NCBI GenBank assembly: GCA_019694255.1
Contig: JAIBCI010000052.1
Coordinates: 1 to 52,492 of the forward strand
Direction of reading: 5' to 3'
Length of the DNA: 52,492 nucleotides
From: Saprospiraceae bacterium
GTDB taxonomy: Bacteria > Bacteroidota > Bacteroidia > Chitinophagales > Saprospiraceae
Shown here piece by piece: positions 25,773-35,992 of the stretch. The notes under the pieces were generated by a model. That model ran no database searches. It had not been told where the DNA came from and was given only the letters and a program-made list of their open reading frames with translations. How positions within the stretch are numbered: position 1 is the stretch's first letter; each line of letters begins with the position of its first letter. A program made the position numbers and the translations under genes.

Positions 25773-26870
25773 TCAGCGACTCAATTCTTTGTGAATAATC
25801 TTTTCCAGATGTTCGTTGTATCGGCTTGATTCAAACCTTGATTTTGCAAATTCTCTGCAGCACTTACGAATTTTCAGAAGCTCCTCAGGTTGAGACAACC
25901 ATTTGTTGATCGCTTCAGCCAGTGCTTCCGGATTTCTTGGCGGGACTACTTTACCGGTTTCTACATTGACGACACCTGCAAGGTAATGGTGATCCGATAC
26001 AATAATTGCATTGCCTTGTCGCATTGCTTCAAGAATGGAGATTGGGAAAGCCTCACTACTGTAAAAACTCGGCAGCACGAATATTTCTGCACTGCGAAGA
26101 AAATTTGTTTTTGCCTGGTTATATACCGGACCGTGATATTGAATATCCGGTTGCTCGCGCAAAATATTTTCAAAACGAGAGCGCACCTCAGAAGCATTCA
26201 TCCACGCATCAGATCCATAATTACCTGCTACCCTCAGCTTGAGTGCAGGGAATTTCTTTTTGCAAATTTGAAAAGCTTCCACCACATCAAATATTCCCTT
26301 GCTATAGATAAGGTTGGAAAAATAACACATGACGGGTTCAGCAAACGATGCAAGATCTTGATCCTCCAACAGATCCATGGCCGGGTCGTAAAAATTTCCC
26401 ACTACTTTAATGCTTGCAGTATGCTGAAAATCCGTGTATTCTTCTTTCATTTGCGGAAGCAGACAGATGAATACATTGACCTTCTTGTAAGCCCTTTGGT
26501 AAATATTGCGTACAAATCCTGGCAATCGCTGCAAGAACAAATTAAAATGTGCTGCGTGCACATGGTTGATGACCCTGGCGCCATTCCAGCGGGAAAGGTT
26601 TATGAGCACTATATCTTTGAATGCGCCAAGCATCGAACGAGATCCTGCAAGGTATACAACGCTGATTTTATACCTCGAAAAAAGATATATGTAGCGAAAT
26701 AAAGTTTTAATGGTCATCAATACACGTAAGGTGTTGCTGGACACTTCGAGATTTTGCGAAAGAAGGATTTTATTTTTTCTAAAATTATCATACGCCATTT
26801 TGAATGCGTAGGACTGCCCATGAACTGGTGGCGGATAGGGTCCTGCAAACAAGACATATTCAGATGGCAT
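25773..26870 (-). CDS. glycosyltransferase family 4-like protein
   Basis: A 365-aa GT-B glycosyltransferase that should transfer a sugar from a nucleotide donor to the lipid-linked repeat unit at the inner membrane face. The N-terminal acceptor half starts GPYPPPVHGQS. The donor half has the typical EX7E-type segment SSEAFPISILEAMRQG near residue 280. The start overlaps the polymerase stop by 11 nt. Donor and acceptor cannot be read from the sequence. Confidence 0.85.
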   Translation of the reverse strand: MPSEYVLFAGPYPPPVHGQSYAFKMAYDNFRKNKILLSQNLEVSSNTLRVLMTIKTLFRYIYLFSRYKISVVYLAGSRSMLGAFKDIVLINLSRWNGARVINHVHAAHFNLFLQRLPGFVRNIYQRAYKKVNVFICLLPQMKEEYTDFQHTASIKVVGNFYDPAMDLLEDQDLASFAEPVMCYFSNLIYSKGIFDVVEAFQICKKKFPALKLRVAGNYGSDAWMNASEVRSRFENILREQPDIQYHGPVYNQAKTNFLRSAEIFVLPSFYSSEAFPISILEAMRQGNAIIVSDHHYLAGVVNVETGKVVPPRNPEALAEAINKWLSQPEELLKIRKCCREFAKSRFESSRYNEHLEKIIHKELSR

Positions 26871-28161
26871 ATTTTCTGATTATTGAGTAGTAAATAAAAA
26901 CCGGGATCAGCAGAAATGCTAGATTGTCTACAAATTGCGGAAAGTAGCCCCTTGTATACCAGTTAAAGAGCGAGATCGCAATGATGATCAGAATCATCCG
27001 GTGTCTCTCATCCCTGTAATCCAGCTTCCTTTCGATCAGACCTAAAATCAAGCCAACTACAAATGCGCCAATCCATAAAAACGCAGCGCCGCCAGCAATG
27101 TAAAAGTAAGCATAATGCAAAGGTGCCTCACCGGTTGCCGCCCAGATCGGGGGAAGATTATAGGCCTTGTCAATAATCGGAAAGGCAGGCGGCGGATACC
27201 AACTGTCTTTCAGGTCCCCAACCAAAGCTCGTGGCACAGCCCTTACAAGAAAATAAAGAAAGGTCACGCCGTAATCGTGCACCGCTTCGTCCCTGGTATC
27301 ATAGTACTTGATGATATTGATATCGTCCAGAAAACCACGTGTCTGTTCTGCAAGTAAGTTTCCAGCTTTAAAATTGACAGGATTATATTCTAATGCGGTA
27401 AATTTTCCCTGGATTAGTGGATAACGGTTGACGGTTATGAATATCAGAAAATAAAAAACCAAAGTTACACCCGCGACGGTTTTCCACCACGCATTGACAG
27501 TACCACGATACTGATAGAAAACCAATAACAAAATACCCAGAATCGTCATAATGATCCGATATCTGAATCCCATCAATGCAAAAATCACAAAGGACAAAAG
27601 CAGCAGAACCAGGAACAGTCTCCGATCCATTCTGAGCGCAAAAGCCATAATTAAAGCGGTGACCATGGAGTCCGCAAAATTCTTCATGTAATTACTGGCG
27701 CCGGTTGCGCCAAAGAGGTTTTCTTCAGCGTTGCCGCGAAGGATGTCCAGGATACTAAATCCTGAAGAAGTAAAATTAATCAGCACAATCCCAAAACAAG
27801 CCATAAAAATCCAGAACATCAACGGAACGCTGTTGCTGTATCGCACAACTTTTGCTTCTATTCTTGGCCGTGTGATAAAGAAATATCCACAAAGAAATAT
27901 CAGGTTTGCCAGCCCATAGATCAGCATTCCCTCATCGTAATACGCATGAATATCTTCCCCAACTTTGACGTATTCGATTTCATCTCCCCATACTGTGCTT
28001 CTTCCATTCAGGTAGAAATAAAGCGGCGTAATAAAGTGGTAAATGGTAAAGATACACCATGAAAAGGCGAAAATCAGATGATCCCTGATACCCCTGCTCG
28101 CACACAATACAAATCCTGCAGCATACACCAGAATATTTATACCTATGATTAACCACATCAT
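26860..28161 (-). CDS. O-antigen polymerase-like membrane protein (Wzy type)
   Basis: A 433-aa polytopic membrane protein with about ten hydrophobic helices and a large loop between about residues 255 and 345 containing PRALVGDLKDSWYPPP. The topology and the position among glycosyltransferases, flippase and chain-length regulator fit a Wzy polymerase, which joins flipped repeat units at the periplasmic face. Wzy proteins share little sequence, so the call rests on topology and context. The first ATG forms an ATGA overlap with the upstream gene. Confidence 0.75.
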   Translation of the reverse strand: MMWLIIGINILVYAAGFVLCASRGIRDHLIFAFSWCIFTIYHFITPLYFYLNGRSTVWGDEIEYVKVGEDIHAYYDEGMLIYGLANLIFLCGYFFITRPRIEAKVVRYSNSVPLMFWIFMACFGIVLINFTSSGFSILDILRGNAEENLFGATGASNYMKNFADSMVTALIMAFALRMDRRLFLVLLLLSFVIFALMGFRYRIIMTILGILLLVFYQYRGTVNAWWKTVAGVTLVFYFLIFITVNRYPLIQGKFTALEYNPVNFKAGNLLAEQTRGFLDDINIIKYYDTRDEAVHDYGVTFLYFLVRAVPRALVGDLKDSWYPPPAFPIIDKAYNLPPIWAATGEAPLHYAYFYIAGGAAFLWIGAFVVGLILGLIERKLDYRDERHRMILIIIAISLFNWYTRGYFPQFVDNLAFLLIPVFIYYSIIRKYAI

Positions 28162-29279
28162 GATGACATCCTTTTGATTGCGCCCAACAATTGATCCGCC
28201 ATGGCATCGGATGAGATCTCTTTGCTCAACAACAGATTGTTCTGCCGAATGGTACTCCGCAATGAATCACTGTGAAACAGTCGTTCGAGTAATGTTGCAT
28301 AGGAAGTCAGTTCTTCATCATGAACAATAAATCCATTAACCCCATCTGTTATATATTCTGATGCACCGGCGCTGGCACTGCATATGACTGGCAATCCGGT
28401 AGAAATCGCCTCATTGACTACCAATCCCCAACCGTCATATCGCGTGGGAAAAAGAAATACATCCGCTGCGGCGAAGTACGCAGGCAATTTATCTTTTTGT
28501 TGGAATCCCTCAAAATGAATATTAGTGCCCGACATCTCCCGGTATTGTTCTTCAAGCGGACCTCCGCCCAATATGATCAAGGAAAACTTATCCGGGTATT
28601 CAAGTTCAAGCCTATTCATTGTGCGGATCGCAAGATCTACACCCTTTCGTTCAATGAGCGCACCGGATACCAGACAGGTAAACTTATCACCGCAATTCAG
28701 TCTACGTCTTACTTCATCCCGGATCTGAGAATCCATGGCTGCACGTTGATATGGAGAAGGATCAATATTATAGGGCACGATCACACTATCGAAATCGGTA
28801 AAACCAAGTCGGTTGTAAGATTGTCTGGCAGTGTGCCCTATGAATATCAAGATATCGATCATGCGCAGGAAAAGGCTTAGGTAAATTTTCTTTACCAGAC
28901 CTTTCAGCCCTGTACTTTGACCTATTCGCTCCGAAAAAAAACCAAGTCGCTTACCACGGGATTTCAGAATCATGGCAGCAAAAAAATTGTTTAACGCTAA
29001 ATAATTACCTCCCAGAATAATAAAATCTGCATCTTCCTTGAGGCTCTTCCTGAAAATGCCTAAACTATAATGAAAATCCTTGAAACGTCTTTGGATCATT
29101 TTTGCAAAAAATCCATTCGAAAGATATTCTTCATGAAAACCCACTGTTCGGTCATTCCATGAACGGTCGGATTCCGTTCTGGCAAAATAACAAGCCTTAA
29201 AATCAGTTTTCCGCGCCAGCGCTGTAAAAAAATCATCCTGGTACGGCGTCGGAATATTTGTATAGAAAGACAATTTCAC
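28158..29279 (-). CDS. glycosyltransferase family 4-like protein
   Basis: A 373-aa GT-B enzyme. The N-terminal segment SFYTNIPTPYQDDFF is typical of GT4 acceptor domains, and the donor domain has a GALIERKGVDLAIR linker and the EX7E-like DGWGLVVNEAISTGLPV. It probably adds one sugar of the repeat unit on the cytoplasmic side. It overlaps both neighbours by 4 nt, so translation is coupled. Linkage and donor are unknown. Confidence 0.87.
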   Translation of the reverse strand: MKLSFYTNIPTPYQDDFFTALARKTDFKACYFARTESDRSWNDRTVGFHEEYLSNGFFAKMIQRRFKDFHYSLGIFRKSLKEDADFIILGGNYLALNNFFAAMILKSRGKRLGFFSERIGQSTGLKGLVKKIYLSLFLRMIDILIFIGHTARQSYNRLGFTDFDSVIVPYNIDPSPYQRAAMDSQIRDEVRRRLNCGDKFTCLVSGALIERKGVDLAIRTMNRLELEYPDKFSLIILGGGPLEEQYREMSGTNIHFEGFQQKDKLPAYFAAADVFLFPTRYDGWGLVVNEAISTGLPVICSASAGASEYITDGVNGFIVHDEELTSYATLLERLFHSDSLRSTIRQNNLLLSKEISSDAMADQLLGAIKRMSS

Positions 29280-30502
29280 CCTATGCCGCTTTGAATATTT
29301 TGCAATGTATATATCAATCTATCCCCGTATGCTGCGCGGCTTCCATAGCTGGATCGCATGATTGCGTTACAGGACATCTCCTGATAGAAATCCGGTTGAG
29401 ACAACCGTTCCAGTCGGTCAATAATCTGATGATGATCATGCCGATCGACGATAAATCCTGATATACCGTCTTCCACAATTGAACCACACGCAGGTGTCGT
29501 AATAACGGGAATACCCTTGGCAAGAGCCTCATAGACTACAGTAGCTGATCCTTCACCGACGGTCAGCAAGAGAAGGACACTGATGGTTTCAAATTGTTTT
29601 TCCAATTGTCCGCGATCTAAATGACCGGTGCATTGCACAAATTTTTGCAACTCAGCGAGACGATCTTCCGGGATGGTATCAGCTATCTTACCAATAGCCA
29701 GAAAATCAGCATCTGTATATCTTTTAGCGATTTCGCAAAAATGGTGAATGCCTTTTCGTAGTTCAACAGCGCCAATGGTTGCCACGCGCATCCTGCCAGC
29801 AAGCGTTCTGGCCACCGAATCATTTATGAATGAATAACCGTAAGGAAGAACCGAAATTTTGTCCGCAGGAATTCCCCGTGCTGCCAAGAAACTTAGTACA
29901 AAAGTTGATGGACAAATAATGTGATCACAATGATTCAATTCTTCGCCTTCCCGAGAAGTATATTCAATTACGACAGGATCAGACAGCAAAGCTTCTGTCG
30001 GGCACAAGGTCCAACCCGGATATCTTCGCTCTTCTTCTGCGACCAGCTTCAGGTATTCCAAATAGGGCAATGAACATTGCTCGAGGACAACTTTCTTATC
30101 TTGCTTGTTACGAATGATATGGAGTGATGCGGTATTATAGGAATAAATCGTATCGCATGGATCATTCTTTAGCAGCGGAATAATGCTATTGGCAAAGTGC
30201 TCTTCCATCCACATAAAAGTGCCTACTTCATCCTGCAGCGTAGCAGCTTTATGTTTGCGGTAAAAATACTCGAGTCCAAGCCGGGGAAATTGCACGATTT
30301 TATTTCTGTCCACCGGCGGTCGTCGGTAACCCAATCTCCGCACTCCATCCAGGTTAATGATTTTTCCTGCAACGTTCAACAACTGAGCGAATGTACCGCC
30401 TGCGCAAATGTCTGTATACAAACGCGACAAATGGTCTTTGCGTTCCAGAGAGGCCGGAACCGCATAACCCATTCTTGCGCCGATCTGACAAACACTGATC
30501 AT
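29276..30502 (-). CDS. glycosyltransferase (GT-B fold)
   Basis: A 408-aa protein with a divergent N-terminal half and a recognisable GT4-like donor half: VATIGAVELRKGIHHF, followed by VGEGSATVVYEALAKGIPVITTP. The two glutamates of the GEGSATVVYE segment fit the EX7E motif. It lies 4 nt after the GT2 gene and overlaps the next glycosyltransferase by ATGA. It probably contributes one linkage of the repeat unit; specificity is unknown. Confidence 0.82.
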   Translation of the reverse strand: MISVCQIGARMGYAVPASLERKDHLSRLYTDICAGGTFAQLLNVAGKIINLDGVRRLGYRRPPVDRNKIVQFPRLGLEYFYRKHKAATLQDEVGTFMWMEEHFANSIIPLLKNDPCDTIYSYNTASLHIIRNKQDKKVVLEQCSLPYLEYLKLVAEEERRYPGWTLCPTEALLSDPVVIEYTSREGEELNHCDHIICPSTFVLSFLAARGIPADKISVLPYGYSFINDSVARTLAGRMRVATIGAVELRKGIHHFCEIAKRYTDADFLAIGKIADTIPEDRLAELQKFVQCTGHLDRGQLEKQFETISVLLLLTVGEGSATVVYEALAKGIPVITTPACGSIVEDGISGFIVDRHDHHQIIDRLERLSQPDFYQEMSCNAIMRSSYGSRAAYGDRLIYTLQNIQSGIG

Positions 30503-30506
30503 TCGA

Positions 30507-31697
30507 TCATAAAGTTTTAATTAGCAACTGAATATTGCCTAGAATCATTTGCCATCGAGAAGTAACCTCTTGCTCCAGGCTACGATGATGATTGGCCGCT
30601 TCAAATATGTTGTCAATGCCGTAGGCATCACACCGTAAAAAATGATTGCTGAGCCACGTACTTAAGTAGGTCCTAACTTTATAACTTTTGTTGGCTAACC
30701 ATACCATCGTCTTGTATTCAGGCATCCTGAGTCGCAGATTATTTTTTATTGCAATAGCGCGCAGAAGGTCTTTATCGCGGTCCAGGAAATTGAGCCTGAT
30801 ACAATCCCTGACAGCCTCATCGAGCATAAACTGAGGATTGAATTGAATTCCATCAGGAATTATGTTTTTTTCCTTAGCCTGTAAGTAGCATTCCCAGATC
30901 AGCACTGGATAAACATGCACAAACTCAAGCTTTTCATGAAAAGGATGAGATGTCGATTCTTTCAGAAACTGTGAATTCTGTTCGGCGACATGTTCGGAAG
31001 ATTGTATTTGCGCTGCACCATTGGATTTGGAAGAATGTCCTGCGATGCTTAACGGATAGCTGGAAAATACATAACGGTCAATAACAGAAGCCAGAACAAT
31101 CGAGGAATAGATGTCTGGTATTTTGGAAAAGAAAAAGTTTCCGTCACACAAATCTTTAATTTGCCGGATATACCTGATATCTACAAAGCCTGCATAAAGC
31201 CATGGCATATCCGCGGGAAGTCTTTTTAGCGAAATCAAGGACTGAAGTTCAAGCCGTCCCTGACGAATTTCAACTTTTCGATCGAACGGAATGCTCAGGA
31301 GATTTTTTATTCTGACAAAATGATTTGATGGCCAGCGATAAAATGATTGTTTCCAGGCGATTGCATCGGTCTGTGATTCGTCCAGGAGGCGATTAATCCT
31401 TTGCAGACTGTCGGGCATAAAGGCATCATCATCACCCAGTATGCTGACCATACCCTCCTGTACTTTGGAAAGCGCAAACTCCCAATTGGCTGTCATCCCG
31501 AGTTTTTCCGGCGTACGGTAATACTTAATTCTTGAATCACTGAAAGACTGCACAATTTCTGCCGTTTGGTCTTCACTGCAATTGTCAGAAACAATGATCT
31601 CAAAATTCGGATACTCAATGGCAAGACATGAGCGAAGTGTCCATTCCAGTGTTTCGCAACGGTCCTTGGTCGGTATGACAATATTAAATTTTCTCAA
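30507..31697 (-). CDS. glycosyltransferase family 2
   Basis: A 396-aa GT-A enzyme. The N-terminus NIVIPTKDRCETLEWTLRSC and the following IIVSDNCSEDQT are the nucleotide-binding part. The metal-binding DXD-type motif is ILGDDDAFMPDSL near residue 90. The C-terminal 200 residues are variable. There is no membrane segment, so it is a cytoplasmic transferase for the repeat unit. It starts within the flippase stop (ATGA overlap). Confidence 0.9.
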   Translation of the reverse strand: MRKFNIVIPTKDRCETLEWTLRSCLAIEYPNFEIIVSDNCSEDQTAEIVQSFSDSRIKYYRTPEKLGMTANWEFALSKVQEGMVSILGDDDAFMPDSLQRINRLLDESQTDAIAWKQSFYRWPSNHFVRIKNLLSIPFDRKVEIRQGRLELQSLISLKRLPADMPWLYAGFVDIRYIRQIKDLCDGNFFFSKIPDIYSSIVLASVIDRYVFSSYPLSIAGHSSKSNGAAQIQSSEHVAEQNSQFLKESTSHPFHEKLEFVHVYPVLIWECYLQAKEKNIIPDGIQFNPQFMLDEAVRDCIRLNFLDRDKDLLRAIAIKNNLRLRMPEYKTMVWLANKSYKVRTYLSTWLSNHFLRCDAYGIDNIFEAANHHRSLEQEVTSRWQMILGNIQLLIKTL

Positions 31698-33196
31698 GGT
31701 GCAGAATTTTCATTGCGGAAAAATAAATACCGAAGCGGTTTCTCGGTACTTAGGTTATTGAGCAGGATAACCTGGCCAACACCAAGCAGCATAAGAAGAA
31801 GGAGCAATACAAAATCATGAATAGTCCAGTAATGCAGTAAAAACCAAAAACCAAAGCTAATTAACGCACTCAACAACATAACCCATCCTGTATCATGGGT
31901 ATAATATTTCGTGATTTCACTTCTCAGTATTCTACCGTGCATGACTGGAATCTCAAGAACAAAATAAAACAGGTTCAGCAAAAACCAAATCCATACGGCA
32001 CCGGAAATGCCATAACCCAGGACTGATAAATACAACCCGGGAAGCAAAATGACAAGGGCTATCAAATTCTTATAGACAGATAGTCTGGTCCAGCGGAAGG
32101 CCAGTTGCAAATAATAGGGCATCGTGACCAGCCCGTTAAAACAAAATCCTAACATCAATACCCTTACCAATGGCACCAGATTGTCTGCGGTCTCCTTGTT
32201 ACCAAACCAAAGTGTCAGTAATTCCGGCATGAAGAGAATCGAAATGATCACTGCCGGCAATATGATGATACTGATCGCCTGACAACTTCGGTGATAGACT
32301 GTGATAAGTTGTTCGATTCGCTCATTGGATTTTTCACGCACAAACAATGGATAGAATGCTGAAGCGATTGACCCGGTAATTCTTGTTGGAAGCGCCGCAA
32401 TCGAAAAGGCAAGTGTATAGAGTGAAAAGTCGTGCATGCTCACCAATTTGCCCAGCAGGATTTTATCCATCTGTGAGACGGCCACCGCTGCAAGCGAAAT
32501 GATACTCACACCAAGACTGAAACGCCAGTTTCTTCTCAGATACTCCCATTCAAAACGGCCTTGGCCCCATCCTTTGCCCAAAACTTTTATGGCTAGATAA
32601 CGAAGTCCTGCGATCGTCAGAATTCCGATGGCGATATTGACCCAGAAAAACAAAAGAATATCAGCGTATATACAACGTATTCCGATTACAATCCCTGCGA
32701 ATTTGAGTATCTCAAGCAAGATCAGCAACACATTCATGTTGAATTGTTGTTGCATGCCATTAAGCGCCCCCATATAGAAGCTGACTGGAAATCGAAGTAC
32801 AACCAGAATAGCGATCCATAGAATTCCTGAACGGTATTGTGAAGCGGATATTTGCGCCTCCCACGAACTCGTGATGAGTGGGACTAAAAAATAGACCAGT
32901 ACAAAGATGAAAAGACCAATCATCCAATAACTAAGCTCAAATGTCTTGAGAACGTGTGAAGCTTCTTTTTTTGAACCTTCATCACCTGATAGCCGTGCCA
33001 TCTCCTGATTGATGGTCGTACTCATTCCAAGATCGAGCATAACAAAGAGCCCCTGAAGTGAGACATAGATTCCAATCCATGCATACGCCTCAACACCCAA
33101 TAAATGAACATAGAATGGCAACAAGACCAGCTGTGAGAGCAGCACCATCAGCTGCATCCCAAAATTCGAAAGAATATTTTTACCGAGCTGGTTCAA
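31694..33196 (-). CDS. polysaccharide flippase (Wzx-like, MOP superfamily)
   Basis: A 500-aa protein with about 14 hydrophobic helices. The N-terminal NILSNFGMQLMVLLSQLVLLP and the following first-loop LDLGMSTTINQEMARLSG are characteristic of the Polysacc_synt/MOP family. It should move the lipid-linked repeat unit across the inner membrane for Wzy polymerisation. It lies 5 nt after the CmcI-like gene. Confidence 0.9.
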   Translation of the reverse strand: MNQLGKNILSNFGMQLMVLLSQLVLLPFYVHLLGVEAYAWIGIYVSLQGLFVMLDLGMSTTINQEMARLSGDEGSKKEASHVLKTFELSYWMIGLFIFVLVYFLVPLITSSWEAQISASQYRSGILWIAILVVLRFPVSFYMGALNGMQQQFNMNVLLILLEILKFAGIVIGIRCIYADILLFFWVNIAIGILTIAGLRYLAIKVLGKGWGQGRFEWEYLRRNWRFSLGVSIISLAAVAVSQMDKILLGKLVSMHDFSLYTLAFSIAALPTRITGSIASAFYPLFVREKSNERIEQLITVYHRSCQAISIIILPAVIISILFMPELLTLWFGNKETADNLVPLVRVLMLGFCFNGLVTMPYYLQLAFRWTRLSVYKNLIALVILLPGLYLSVLGYGISGAVWIWFLLNLFYFVLEIPVMHGRILRSEITKYYTHDTGWVMLLSALISFGFWFLLHYWTIHDFVLLLLLMLLGVGQVILLNNLSTEKPLRYLFFRNENSAP

Positions 33197-33201
33197 TTGA
33201 G

Positions 33202-33930
33202 TTATTTAGTTCGTCTGAGATATCCCTGAGGCGCCACACTGATGAGGAGCTTGTTGTCCATTTCGTGATCGATTTCGAATTCCGGATGATTGTGAAGGAA
33301 TTCAATGACAGCGGTCTTGGCGTTATTTCCGACATCCCACGGACGATCATACATACCGCGCGGCATATCTTCAATAATGGTATCAAAAACTACCAGATAT
33401 GAACCCGGGGTCACCATGTCATGGTACATCTTCATTTCTTGTATAACATGATCATGGGTGTGATTTGAATCAAGCAAAACCATGACCACTTCTCCGGGCA
33501 TGATCATTTGACGCACCTGATCTACCACCGCAGCATCCACAGATGAACCCTGGATCATGGTGATATGTCTATACATTGGATGCTGTTCGATTGCATTCCG
33601 GTTATGTTCGCGAATATCAATATCCACACCAATCACCCGGCCCTTGCCCGTCAGCTGTAAAATTGATGCGTAAAAGATCAGCGAACCGCCATGAGCAATA
33701 CCCGTCTCGACAATTACGTCAGGCCTTATTTGCCAAATCAGTTCCTGCATGGCAATCATATCCTGCGGATATTGAATGATAGGTCTTCCCATCCAGGAAA
33801 AATTATAGGAATACTGCGATCTGTTGGAAGCTACATTAAATTGTCCTGCAGCTTCTATTAATGCCGTGTCACTTCCGTTACGCGCTATTCTTTCTCTGCG
33901 CTCCTCCTCAAATTGCTGTATTGGATTCAT
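33202..33930 (-). CDS. CmcI/rhamnosyl O-methyltransferase-like (cephalosporin hydroxylase family) protein
   Basis: A 242-aa protein of the family named after cephalosporin hydroxylase CmcI, now understood mainly as SAM-dependent O-methyltransferases that include rhamnosyl O-methyltransferases. It has the SAM-binding VETGIAHGGSLIFYASILQ at about residues 75-93, the acidic GVDIDIREHNR, and LLDSNHTHDHVIQEM with likely metal ligands. In this locus it probably O-methylates a deoxy sugar. It follows the reductase gene without a gap. Confidence 0.85.
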   Translation of the reverse strand: MNPIQQFEEERRERIARNGSDTALIEAAGQFNVASNRSQYSYNFSWMGRPIIQYPQDMIAMQELIWQIRPDVIVETGIAHGGSLIFYASILQLTGKGRVIGVDIDIREHNRNAIEQHPMYRHITMIQGSSVDAAVVDQVRQMIMPGEVVMVLLDSNHTHDHVIQEMKMYHDMVTPGSYLVVFDTIIEDMPRGMYDRPWDVGNNAKTAVIEFLHNHPEFEIDHEMDNKLLISVAPQGYLRRTK

Positions 33931-34758
33931 TTAATTTTCGTTTATTACTGTAGGCACTCCGTAAAAATTCATTGGCTCATATTCTGGATATGGATAGTAT
34001 CCTCGTTCTGGTTTAATTTTCGAATGATATTGTGTAATTAGATTTTCAACAAAATCAATAACCCTGGTCCCGTGCCCGGAACAACAGTGGAAAATTTTTC
34101 TTTCACTTTCGGAAATACTCACATCAATTAGATATTCTGCGACGGCTTCGACGGACATAAAGTCCCGCACCTGCTCACCTCCGCTCATTCTAAATTCGGA
34201 CTGCCCGTTGCGAATCGCTTCCATCAGCTGCGAATACAGACTGGATGCTGCCTGTCCGGCGCCATACATATAGAAAAGTCTTACCCATTTGAGTCTGAAA
34301 GGTGTTTTTCTAGTTTCGAAACGAAGTAAACGATGCAATGCGTCTTTGGCTATTGCATACGGAATCTGTGGATCTACTGGGTCTTCAGCGTGTATTGCAC
34401 CTGCTCGCATCCCGTACTCCAGACAGCTTCCGGTGATGGTAATATCGCGAATGCCCATCGAAAGAATTTGCTGAATAAAATGATATTGTGGCAAGACATT
34501 ATCCATGATATGAGCAACACTGCCATAATTCGGCAGCCCCGTCCATGCGAGATGAATCATCCGATCACAGTTACTTATCTGTAATATATTTTCTGAACTG
34601 ATAGAGGATCCGAAATCTTGGATTAGCCATGTAATCCCCGGGGATCCTTGAGCAGGCATTGTACGGCATAAGGCAACCGCCTCAATACCCTTTGCACGAA
34701 GTGCGCTGAGCACATATTCCCCAATAAAACCGCTGGCACCACTGACGAGTATTTTCAT
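33931..34758 (-). CDS. NAD-dependent epimerase/dehydratase family protein, likely 4-ketoreductase
   Basis: A 275-aa extended short-chain dehydrogenase. The Rossmann motif is GASGFIGEYV (7-16), the catalytic tyrosine and lysine are in PYAIAKDAL, and the serine segment is ITGSCLEYG. Being placed after a 4,6-dehydratase, a 3,5-epimerase and a C-methyltransferase, it most likely reduces the 4-keto group to finish the nucleotide sugar. That role is inferred from order, not from sequence-specific motifs. Confidence 0.85.
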   Translation of the reverse strand: MKILVSGASGFIGEYVLSALRAKGIEAVALCRTMPAQGSPGITWLIQDFGSSISSENILQISNCDRMIHLAWTGLPNYGSVAHIMDNVLPQYHFIQQILSMGIRDITITGSCLEYGMRAGAIHAEDPVDPQIPYAIAKDALHRLLRFETRKTPFRLKWVRLFYMYGAGQAASSLYSQLMEAIRNGQSEFRMSGGEQVRDFMSVEAVAEYLIDVSISESERKIFHCCSGHGTRVIDFVENLITQYHSKIKPERGYYPYPEYEPMNFYGVPTVINEN

Positions 34759-34765
34759 ATCCTGG

Positions 34766-35992
34766 TCAGAAAATTTTTATTTCGGGAATTGCCGTAACAA
34801 ACTGACCACCCCAGCTTCGGATATAATTTAGTTGCTGCGCGATTTCATCACGCAGATTCCAAGGTAGTATAACCACATATTCCGGACGCACAGCACGGAT
34901 CATTTGTTCGTCAACAACAGGAATATGCATACCCGGAATATATTTGTTTTGCTTGTGCGGCGAAGCATCAACAATAAATTGGATCAAATCTTTGCGCACA
35001 CCGCAAAAGTTGAGCAGGGTATTTCCTTTGGCTGCGGCGCCGTATGCTGCCACTGTTTTATTTTCCTTTTTTAGCGTGATCAGCAAATGAAGAAATTCGT
35101 CCTTGATTTTTTCCGCCTGGGTCTGAAGTTTACTATATGTCTCCATATCCTTAAGTCCGAAGGCTGTTTCTTTCAAAATCAACTTCTCAACTGAAGACAT
35201 GATCCTTTCATGAAGATCTGATGCATGACAAGCATAAATTCGCAATGATCCACCGTGGGTTGATAATTCCTCAACATTAAAAATTCCAAGGCCGTGTGAA
35301 CTGAAAATCTGCTGCACCGTCATTAGTGAGAGATATGAAAAATGTTCGTGGTAGATGGTATCAAACTGATTCTTTTCCAGCAGTTGAAGGACATGCGGAA
35401 ATTCCATGGTGATAATTCCTCCCTCAGCCAGCAATCCGGCCATGCCTCCTACAAAGTCATTGATATCCGGTACATGAGCCAGAACATTGTTGCCAATCAG
35501 AAGATCTGCTTTCACTTCATCTGATACCAATTGCCCGGAAGTCTCTCTTCCGAAAAATCTGACCAGTGTAGGAATTCCTTTTGCTATGGCAACCTCCGCG
35601 GTATTGGAAGTAGGCTCGATGCCAAGAACCGGTATACCCGCCTGTTTAAAATACTGGAGTAGATAACCGTCATTGCTTGCAATCTCAATTACGAGGTTCT
35701 GCGAATCTAATCCCATACTTGTAATCATCTTCTGGGCATATGCTTCACAATGCTGTAACCATGATGTTGCGTAGGAGGAGAAATAGGCATAATCATGGTT
35801 GAAAATGTCATCATGACGGGCAAACTCATCCACCTGAACCAGAAGGCATTTTGAACACACCATGATTTTCAGTGGATAATAAACTTCTGGCAACAAAAGC
35901 TGCGCTTTCGTCAAAAATGAATTTGATGGCGGGCTAAATCCAAGATCCACCATCTCATATTTGAGCTCCTGTTGACAAAATCTACAGTTCAT
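34766..35992 (-). CDS. nucleotide-sugar C-methyltransferase (TylCIII type)
   Basis: A 408-aa SAM-dependent methyltransferase with the three-part architecture of sugar C-methyltransferases. An N-terminal zinc site has Cys3, Cys6, Cys46 and Cys49. The central SAM domain shows LVIEIASNDGYLLQYF and LGIEPTSN. The active-site segment is DTIYHEHFSYLSL, where the Tyr and His match the catalytic positions described for TylC3. The C-terminal Rossmann-like domain contains AAYGAAAKGNTLLNF. TylCIII enzymes methylate C-3 of a 4-keto-6-deoxy sugar nucleotide. Overlap with the epimerase gene by 4 nt supports their sequential action. Confidence 0.9.
   Translation of the reverse strand: MNCRFCQQELKYEMVDLGFSPPSNSFLTKAQLLLPEVYYPLKIMVCSKCLLVQVDEFARHDDIFNHDYAYFSSYATSWLQHCEAYAQKMITSMGLDSQNLVIEIASNDGYLLQYFKQAGIPVLGIEPTSNTAEVAIAKGIPTLVRFFGRETSGQLVSDEVKADLLIGNNVLAHVPDINDFVGGMAGLLAEGGIITMEFPHVLQLLEKNQFDTIYHEHFSYLSLMTVQQIFSSHGLGIFNVEELSTHGGSLRIYACHASDLHERIMSSVEKLILKETAFGLKDMETYSKLQTQAEKIKDEFLHLLITLKKENKTVAAYGAAAKGNTLLNFCGVRKDLIQFIVDASPHKQNKYIPGMHIPVVDEQMIRAVRPEYVVILPWNLRDEIAQQLNYIRSWGGQFVTAIPEIKIF

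Noticed and set aside
25890-26702. 270-codon frame on the plus strand
   Set aside because: It lies fully antisense to a clear GT4 glycosyltransferase and has no recognisable domain. Other antisense frames (6311-6790, 18367-18861, 23243-23803, 24838-25308) were dropped for the same reason.
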